A program made the translations under genes and the position numbers. Shown here piece by piece: positions 33,267 through 36,567 of a stretch of 36,567 nt of DNA. The notes beneath the pieces are model-generated. The model was given only the letters and a program-made list of their open reading frames with translations, searched no databases and had not been told where the DNA came from. How positions within the stretch are numbered: position 1 is the stretch's first letter; each line of letters begins with the position of its first letter. Origin of the DNA: Clostridia bacterium (GTDB lineage: Bacteria > Bacillota > Clostridia > Oscillospirales > CAG-272); contig JAFVQW010000051.1 of assembly GCA_017504605.1 (NCBI GenBank), forward strand, positions 1 to 36,567, written 5' to 3'.

Positions 33267-34954
33267 ACTTTAAGCTTAAAGACAGGAAGTGCAATTCCCG
33301 TCTCGTTCGTAACGTTTCCGGGGAGCATCGTGCGGAGCGCCGTGTCGCCGTCAACCGTGAAGACGTACTCCGCGCCGTCTTGCGTCAGCGTGACGGTTTT
33401 TGCGGCTGTGTTCTGATTTGACGAGGTGCACTCTACAAGCTCTCCCGTCTTATGCTCGGCGGTCATCTCGCCGTAGCCGTATCTGACGTGCGTCGGAGAT
33501 GAGACACGGGCGGAGTAGAGGGTTATCACGTTGCCCGAGACGGTTGCCGTCGCATTTACGAAGGAGGAGCCGTTACTGCTGATTTGGAAGCCCATAGCAT
33601 TCTCGCCGTAGTAGAGGTATATATCACTGTCAAAGGTGAGAGTGACGTATTTACCCGATACCGACCAGGAGACGAGCTTCGGCGCGGTGAGGCGCTCGGA
33701 GCCAAAGCGGGTGAGGAGCATCTCCTCAGCGAGCTTAATGCCTATCGGAGATTTACGCGAGTTATGAACGAAGGTGGAAACACCGTTCGAGGGCTGATTG
33801 CGAAGATAGTCCGAGGTCGTATAGACACCGCCCTCGCGGAAGGAGGCGATGAGGTAGACGTTCTCGTCGTTCTTTGTGAAGTCATACTGTGCCGCACGGA
33901 AGCTGAAGAGCTTCTCGGCATCGTTAACGTAGGGCTGAATTTGAACAACGTAGAAGGGAAGAGTATCGTTTGCGAAGGTCTCTCTGTAGGAGCTCTTAAC
34001 AAGATTGAAGCTTGAAGTATAGGTAGAGCTTCCAATATTGCTCTCGCCCTGATACCAGACGGCAGAGCCCGCAACGAACCCCGTGTAGGGAGCTATATAG
34101 CAGGCGTTAAGAAGCCCCGGAATGTTCTTACTCGGGTGAAGATTTGCGCCGTAGGCCGAGCACTCGTCGCTCGAGGTGGGCCACCTGCCGTTCTCCTGAT
34201 AGAAGGTCTTGTAGGCGTTGTAGGTGTTCCTATCCGCTCGGCTGAGATGGTCATAGCCTATCCACGGCTCGATAGAGGAGCCCGAGACACAGAGGTTCAT
34301 TACCGCAACGGTGACGTCACTGCCGAACTCGGCCGCGAGGCGTGTTGCCGCAACGTATCCGACGGAGGATATGTAGTAGTCAACAGTGTGGTTTTCAAGG
34401 AAGGAGCGTGTCACGTCAAACCACTTGCCGTCACCGTAGGTGAGTATTTCCTCGGTGGGTGTCGGCGCCTTGGTCGTGGTGAACACGCGAAGATTATCAA
34501 AATTGTCGGCATTTGCGAGGTATTCCTCGTAGTCCTCCATCTTATAGAGCTCGTAAACCGCGTTGCTCTGTCCGCTGACGACGATAACCTCGCCGACGTC
34601 AACGTTCTCAATTACGATGGGCGCGGGGCGCAGGACGTTCTGCTGCTCGACGGTGAGGGTGAGGCCCCGAGCCGCCTCCATAGCGGGAAGGGTAACCGAC
34701 CAGCTCGTGCCGACGACCGTCGCACAGGCCTCGGCTTCTCCGAGAGTGACCTTTATCTCGGCGCCGCTCGTCTCGCAGGTGCCGAAGACGTTAATCGGCT
34801 CTCCGCGCTGGAACACCATACCGTCGGCAAAGACGGTGGGCAGCTTAACCGTGGATTTGCTCGCCGACACGGCTCTGTCCTCGGCGTAGACGAATGCGCC
34901 GACCGAAAGCGCGAGAGCGAGAAGAATAACTAAAAACAGAAGGGACCTTTTCAT
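33260..34954 (-). CDS. Secreted sialate O-acetylesterase-like SGNH protein
   Basis: A 564-residue exported esterase-like protein. The N-terminus is a typical signal peptide (KR, then a hydrophobic stretch of about 20 residues, likely cut after VYA near residue 24). The family blocks are LPTVFADGMVFQRGEPINVFG, kept here as positions about 38-58, the nucleophile motif VVSGQSN (Ser130), and AVWYQGESN at about 298-306. The C-terminal catalytic His is present (H397 in FVHNSRK), but the Asp usually two residues before it is Phe395. The C-terminal 140 residues are beta-rich. Likely substrates are acetylated glycans such as sialic acid. The start is the ATG behind AAGGAG; a longer frame is not preceded by a ribosome site. 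Confidence 0.85.
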   Translation of the reverse strand: MKRSLLFLVILLALALSVGAFVYAEDRAVSASKSTVKLPTVFADGMVFQRGEPINVFGTCETSGAEIKVTLGEAEACATVVGTSWSVTLPAMEAARGLTLTVEQQNVLRPAPIVIENVDVGEVIVVSGQSNAVYELYKMEDYEEYLANADNFDNLRVFTTTKAPTPTEEILTYGDGKWFDVTRSFLENHTVDYYISSVGYVAATRLAAEFGSDVTVAVMNLCVSGSSIEPWIGYDHLSRADRNTYNAYKTFYQENGRWPTSSDECSAYGANLHPSKNIPGLLNACYIAPYTGFVAGSAVWYQGESNIGSSTYTSSFNLVKSSYRETFANDTLPFYVVQIQPYVNDAEKLFSFRAAQYDFTKNDENVYLIASFREGGVYTTSDYLRNQPSNGVSTFVHNSRKSPIGIKLAEEMLLTRFGSERLTAPKLVSWSVSGKYVTLTFDSDIYLYYGENAMGFQISSNGSSFVNATATVSGNVITLYSARVSSPTHVRYGYGEMTAEHKTGELVECTSSNQNTAAKTVTLTQDGAEYVFTVDGDTALRTMLPGNVTNETGIALPVFKLKVK

Positions 34955-34988
34955 AAGGGGCTCCTTTTTAAAATATTTTAACAATATA

Positions 34989-35017
34989 ATTTTACCATAG
35001 ATTTCGCGAATAGTAAA
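34989..35017 (-). promoter_or_regulatory. Sigma-A promoter of the esterase gene
   Basis: On the minus strand TTTACT (35012-35017), a 17-base spacer and TAAAAT (34989-34994), 35 bases ahead of the start codon. It has the same hexamers as the nrdR promoter. Confidence 0.6.
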
Positions 35018-35029
35018 TATGCAACCCGT

Positions 35030-35065
35030 AAAAATTGTGACAGGAAAATTGGTTAAGTGTCACAA
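35030..35065 (-). terminator. Terminator of queT
   Basis: The inverted pair TTGTGAC (35059-35065 on the minus strand) and GTCACAA (35035-35041) spans a 17-base loop and is followed on the minus strand by TTTTT. The stem is short and the loop long, so an operator for the downstream esterase gene is an alternative. Confidence 0.5.
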
Positions 35066-35071
35066 AAAGGC

Positions 35072-35584
35072 CTAAAGTCCGAGGGGGCGGCGGTTTTTAT
35101 CAAGGAGATAATAGAGCGCCGAGCCGAATAGCCCCGCCGAGATAATTTCGCCTATACCCACCGTGAGAATAACGAACCAAAGAGCGTCGGGCACGCCGTA
35201 GGCATATACGAGCACGAGCGGGACGATAGAGGTGTTCGCTATCACCGTTGGAAGTGTCGAGAGCCACATAAGCCGCCTTGGCAGACGTCTTAAATAATAG
35301 GCTCCGAGAGCACCGAGGAGCGTTGCGAGACTGCCGAAGATAATATCCCAAACGACAGCGCTCGTAATGAGGTTCGATATAATGCATCCGATAAACAGCC
35401 CGGGCACGGCCTCGGGAAAAAAGACGGGCAGGACGGTAAGCGCCTCGGAAATACGAAGCTGAATTACACCGCCAGAGAGCCCGAGAAGCGAGGACAGCCA
35501 GGTGAGGATTACGTAGAGAGCGGCAACGGCAGAGGCCACCGTGAGCCCTCGCGCGTACCCTCTATTTTGATTTTTGCTTTTCAT
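35072..35584 (-). CDS. queT: QueT family transporter (queuosine-precursor ECF S-component)
   Basis: Substrate-binding membrane subunit of an energy-coupling-factor transporter, predicted to import a queuosine precursor such as preQ1. The 170 residues have about five or six membrane helices and the QueT signature GVIQLRISEALTVLPVFFP in the first third, with PGLFIGCIISNL next. A short basic N-terminus (KSKNQNRGYARG) and C-terminus follow the positive-inside rule. The ATG lies behind AAAGGAG. The ribosome site is predicted to be masked by a preQ1-type riboswitch, which independently supports the function. The shared ECF module (EcfA/EcfT) is not in the window. Confidence 0.92.
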   Translation of the reverse strand: MKSKNQNRGYARGLTVASAVAALYVILTWLSSLLGLSGGVIQLRISEALTVLPVFFPEAVPGLFIGCIISNLITSAVVWDIIFGSLATLLGALGAYYLRRLPRRLMWLSTLPTVIANTSIVPLVLVYAYGVPDALWFVILTVGIGEIISAGLFGSALYYLLDKNRRPLGL

Positions 35585-35589
35585 TTTGT

Positions 35590-35653
35590 CTCCTTTAGTT
35601 TTGTTTTTTCCGCGGCATAGAGCCGCGTAGGTGAGGAAGGTCTCGAACTCACC
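35590..35653 (-). promoter_or_regulatory. Candidate preQ1 riboswitch (preQ1-II-like)
   Basis: On the minus strand, immediately after the start site, GGTGAG (35630-35635) pairs as a stem with CTCACC (35648-35653) around a 12-base loop. A second perfect 6-bp hairpin (35611-35616 with 35622-35627) follows, then an A-rich stretch and the ribosome site AAAGGAG (35590-35596). The loop contains CCTT, which can pair with AAGG of the ribosome site, giving the pseudoknot arrangement of preQ1-II translational riboswitches. The call rests on architecture and gene context, not on a covariance search. Confidence 0.65.
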
Positions 35654-35659
35654 GAGAAT

Positions 35660-35688
35660 ATTCTACCACAGACGGCGGAAAAAAGCAA
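35660..35688 (-). promoter_or_regulatory. Sigma-A promoter of queT
   Basis: On the minus strand TTGCTT (35683-35688), a 17-base spacer and TAGAAT (35660-35665) with an extended TG. The start site falls at the first base or two of the riboswitch stem. Confidence 0.65.
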
Positions 35689-35845
35689 TAAAAAAAGAAA
35701 AAAACACCCCCGCGCGCTTATTTTGGCAACGAAGGCGTTATATCCGGGATATTTATCCAATAGAGGCGTGATTTGCCTGTAGCAAAAAAGCCCGACGAGT
35801 AGTAAAATGTAGGCAGGGGAAAACCTGAATTACGGAGGGTAAGCG

Positions 35846-36421
35846 GTGGAATTTTTGTGCGTGGGTCAGTCGAAGCTGAAGGTTATACTAACCGCCGAGG
35901 AGGCACGGCAATATAACATAAAGAGCGCTGACGGCGACAGCGCGGGCAGCGAGGTGCGGCGCTCGCTGAGAAAAATTCTATCCGAGGCGCGCGAGCGCGT
36001 GGGCTTCGACGTCGGGACGGAAAAGGTCTTAATTCAGCTATACCCGCTCGAGGGCGGCGGCTACGAGCTATTCGCTACGAAGCTTGGCTCACTCGGAGAG
36101 CGGGAGCGGCGCACGGTGGGCGCGTGCGAGGGGCTTACGACCTACTCGGGCGGCAGAGCTGTGTATGTCTTTCCAACTCTTGAGGCCTTTACCGCCGCCG
36201 CGCGGGCGGTCGGCTCGCGCGAGGCAGACTGCGACGTATATCTCACCGACGGCGGTGAGTATTACATAAGCATCGCCGAGCACACCTTGAACGGCTTTTC
36301 TGAGTTTGAGATACTCACCGAATTCGGCCGACGGCTCTCCGAGCTCCCCCGCCACTACCTCGCCGAGCACGCGAGGCTCCTCGTCGAGCGGCGCGGGATT
36401 GATATATTTTCGAAGCTGTAA
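35846..36421 (+). CDS. mecA: Adaptor protein MecA
   Basis: Adaptor that delivers substrates to the ClpC-ClpP protease; in Bacillus it controls competence and sporulation factors. The 191 residues have the N-terminal substrate-binding domain (MEFLCVGQSKLKVILTAEEA, then FDVGTEKVLIQLYPLEGGGY) and a C-terminal ClpC-binding domain with HYLAEHARLL near the end. Translation starts at GTG six bases behind GGAGGG. An upstream -10-like TAAAAT is at 35803-35808, without a good -35. Clostridial MecA is divergent, so the assignment rests on the N-terminal pattern and domain size. Confidence 0.87.
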   Translation: MEFLCVGQSKLKVILTAEEARQYNIKSADGDSAGSEVRRSLRKILSEARERVGFDVGTEKVLIQLYPLEGGGYELFATKLGSLGERERRTVGACEGLTTYSGGRAVYVFPTLEAFTAAARAVGSREADCDVYLTDGGEYYISIAEHTLNGFSEFEILTEFGRRLSELPRHYLAEHARLLVERRGIDIFSKL

Positions 36422-36460
36422 GCAAAAAGGGGCTGTCGCATTTAGGCATAACCGAATAAA

Positions 36461-36567
36461 AAACGAGGGGTATTGTGAAAAATCACAGTACCTCTCTTAA
36501 TATTATGTGAGTTTTGAGGAAATCAAGGTTGAAAACCTGCGGTTTTCCTCTTTTTATTCGTTTTTTA
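36461..36567 (+). other. Two stem-loops after mecA, possible terminators or element edge
   Basis: A 14-bp stem with two G-U pairs (36465-36478 with 36483-36496, loop AAAA) is followed by a 7-bp hairpin (36531-36537 with 36541-36547) and T-rich sequence to the window end. The second looks like an intrinsic terminator. Just upstream, GGGGCTGTCGCATTTAGG (36429-36446) has the look of an insertion-sequence end. No transposase is visible because the window stops. Confidence 0.45.

Overview
The window reads as a chromosomal segment of an endospore-forming member of the Clostridia (Bacillota), probably an uncultured gut-type lineage. The evidence is the gene content: CotJA/CotJB/CotJC spore-coat genes, RemA, QueT, MecA, the single-chain clostridial PurL, GTG/TTG starts behind AGGAGG-like ribosome sites, and sigma-A promoters spaced at 17 bases. 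The DNA is GC-rich in genes with AT-rich intergenic spacers. Nearly all of it is densely packed core genome; no phage, plasmid or CRISPR genes are visible.
Layout. 1-536: no gene, but duplicated short repeats, hairpins, a leftward promoter and the rightward promoter of the first gene. 537-2781: a YitT-type membrane protein and a GH39-like protein whose catalytic glutamates appear lost. 2965-13444: an eight-gene purine operon purE-purF-purM-purN-IMP cyclohydrolase-AICAR transformylase-purD-purL. The bifunctional PurH is replaced here by two separate proteins, and PurF has no N-terminal catalytic cysteine. purC, purB and purK are not in the window. 13553-13738: an orphan 61-residue protein behind a structured leader. 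13868-15820: an archaeal/eukaryotic-type AspRS with an RpiB/LacAB-family isomerase. 15878-17661: hemolysin III/TrhA and a PAP2 phosphatase.
17878-26859: one long housekeeping operon nrdR-yicC-remA-rpoZ-priA-def-fmt-rsmB-rlmN-rsgA, a thinned version of the classic Firmicutes cluster (gmk, coaBC and the stp/prkC pair are absent from their usual places). 26926-28081: rplJ-rplL behind an L10 leader, detached from rplKA and rpoBC. 28134-29595 (minus): cysK and a DUF4416 gene. 29741-30806: cotJABC. 30943-33218: a two-subunit NfnAB/sulfide-dehydrogenase-like flavoprotein. 33260-34954 (minus): a secreted sialate O-acetylesterase-like protein. 35072-35584 (minus): queT behind a candidate preQ1 riboswitch. 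35846-36421: mecA. The right end carries two strong stem-loops that may be terminators or the edge of an insertion element.
The strongest oddity is the purine operon. A PurF predicted to be unable to use glutamine sits beside a PurL whose glutaminase triad is intact, and the last two steps of IMP synthesis are done by an archaeal-type (PurO-fold) cyclohydrolase and a stand-alone transformylase of eukaryotic-like sequence. No wholly new multi-gene system was recognised.
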